Positions 5,606 through 6,053 of a stretch of 6,053 nt of DNA are shown in pieces. Location: assembly GCA_031546715.1 (NCBI GenBank), contig JAVBKA010000001.1, positions 1 to 6,053 on the forward strand, given 5' to 3'. The position numbers and the translations under genes are program-made. The first letter of the stretch is position 1; every line of letters starts with the position of its first letter. The notes below the pieces were generated by a model. It did no database searches, was not told the origin of the DNA, and saw only the letters and a program-made list of their open reading frames with translations. The DNA is from JAVBKA01 sp031546715 (GTDB taxonomy: Bacteria > Bacillota > Clostridia > Oscillospirales > UBA929).

Positions 5606-5643
5606 CTTTGGGATAAAATGCCTGCCGACTTTTTATCCCAAAG
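5606..5643. repeat. 13-bp inverted repeat
   Basis: CTTTGGGATAAAA (5606-5618) and TTTTATCCCAAAG (5631-5643) pair perfectly around a 12-base loop. There is no T-run beyond the stem on either strand, so a simple terminator is not favoured. Confidence 0.6.
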
Positions 5644-5703
5644 CACAAAACGAGCCGATGTCATTTGCCCCCATGTCGGGCAATGTCATCGGCTCGTTTT
5701 GTG
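5644..5703. terminator. Long near-perfect hairpin, possible bidirectional terminator
   Basis: CACAAAACGAGCCGATG (5644-5660) pairs perfectly with 5687-5703 (17 bp). A second stem inside, CATTTGCCC with GGGCAATG (one bulge), closes on a seven-base loop. Because the arms begin AAAACGAGCC and end GGCTCGTTTT, a GC-rich stem is followed by a T-run in both directions, which fits a two-way terminator insulating oriT from the DUF1016 gene. A role as a structured single-strand element in transfer is the alternative. Confidence 0.55.
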
Positions 5704-5755
5704 AAGGACGTGAGTTGCGAGCGTGGGCAAGTTATGACCGAAGGCACAATAGTGT

Positions 5756-5783
5756 TTTACTTTTGTAGAATCTTTGATATAAT
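5756..5783 (+). promoter_or_regulatory. Promoter of the DUF1016 gene
   Basis: TTTACT (5756-5761), 16 bases, then a perfect TATAAT (5778-5783) with TG one base before it. Transcription should begin near 5790, leaving a leader of about 70 bases that contains the 24-bp palindrome. Confidence 0.7.
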
Positions 5784-5806
5784 ACACACAGCATTAAACA
5801 ATTCTA

Positions 5807-5830
5807 ATTTTCCAGACGCGTCTGGAAAAT
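5807..5830. promoter_or_regulatory. 24-bp perfect palindrome in the leader of the DUF1016 gene
   Basis: Half-site ATTTTCCAGACG is followed at once by its exact complement, centred between 5818 and 5819. It lies after the predicted transcription start and 23 bases before the ribosome site, where a bound dimer would block elongation. With no loop, an operator is more likely than an RNA terminator, and no T-run follows. Confidence 0.65.
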
Positions 5831-5860
5831 CTCAAGCTTTGAATAATTGGAGGGGCTATC

Positions 5861-6053
5861 ATGCTTCCAACAGGACAAAATGAATATCTTATTCTGCTTA
5901 AAAGCATCAAGGAGCAAATTCAAACTTCCCAATATCGTGCAGTCCGTGCGGTCAACCGCGAGCTCATAAGCCTTTATTGGAACCTCGGAAAACTGATTCT
6001 TGATAACCAAAAGCTTGAGGGTTGGGGTAGCAAATTCATCGACAATCTTGCTA
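5861..6053 (+). CDS. DUF1016 N-terminal / YhcG-family protein (3' end off the window)
   Basis: Only the first 64 residues are present. NRELISLYWNLGKLILDNQK (32-51), then LEGWGSKFIDNLA, is the characteristic start of the DUF1016 N-terminal domain, which in full proteins (about 330-380 aa) is joined to a C-terminal PD-(D/E)XK nuclease-like domain; that part lies beyond the right edge. The cellular role is not well defined; relatives such as E. coli YhcG turn up in mobile elements and near restriction-type loci. The ATG at 5861 has GGAGGGG seven bases upstream. The gene has its own promoter, with a 24-bp palindrome in the leader, so it is probably regulated apart from the transfer genes. From the predicted oriT it would be transferred last. 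Confidence 0.9.
   Translation, partial: MLPTGQNEYLILLKSIKEQIQTSQYRAVRAVNRELISLYWNLGKLILDNQKLEGWGSKFIDNLA

Noticed and set aside
5425..5883. Three overlapping plus-strand open frames (5425-5616, 5577-5768, 5665-5883)
   Set aside because: They run across the oriT and hairpins, lack ribosome sites, overlap each other and have unlike-protein composition; the last overlaps the real start of the DUF1016 gene.
1..6053. tRNA, rRNA, CRISPR array, IS element or attachment site
   Set aside because: No cloverleaf, regular spaced repeats, transposase or duplicated core next to the recombinase was seen; attachment sites probably lie outside the window.

Overview
The window looks like part of an integrative and mobilizable element (IME) from a Gram-positive host, probably a gut-type Clostridia/Bacillota species. 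The reasons are strong AGGAGG-type ribosome sites, sigma-A-like promoters, moderate-to-low GC, the large serine recombinase plus MobV (Mob/Pre) relaxase pairing known from Tn4451-type elements, and small recombinase-associated proteins of a Clostridia style. No tRNA, rRNA, CRISPR array or IS transposase was seen.

Left part, minus strand (1-3776): a 3'-truncated large serine recombinase with its own promoter (1-1208); a strong terminator (1213-1253); two tiny genes coupled by an ATGA overlap (24 and 57 codons, 1264-1508); a MobV relaxase (1581-2522); a hairpin terminator or attenuator squeezed between the relaxase and the gene before it; a 280-aa protein with a sigma-region-4-like HTH (2595-3437) whose promoter lies inside nested palindromes; and an 82-aa XRE-type regulator (3528-3776).

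Middle part, plus strand (3870-5546): a promoter with a 17-bp palindrome over its -35, divergent from the XRE gene, drives a small charged protein (to 4135). Then come a four-helix membrane protein with a zinc ribbon at each end (4336-5163) and a short secreted-protein gene frameshifted in an A-run (5252-5546).

Right part (5381-5860) has no convincing intact gene. It carries a MobV-type oriT: on the minus strand a 7-bp hairpin is followed directly by TAGTGTG|TTA, the nick core known from pMV158. Several strong inverted repeats flank it. A plus-strand promoter and a 24-bp perfect palindrome then lead into the start of a DUF1016/YhcG-family (PD-(D/E)XK nuclease superfamily) gene that runs off the right edge.

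Together, the recombinase would excise and integrate the element, and the MobV relaxase would nick the oriT about 3 kb away and pilot the minus strand into a recipient using a helper's conjugation machinery. The HTH proteins probably control relaxase expression. The zinc-ribbon membrane protein and the DUF1016 protein look like cargo. The element's attachment sites are not visible here.
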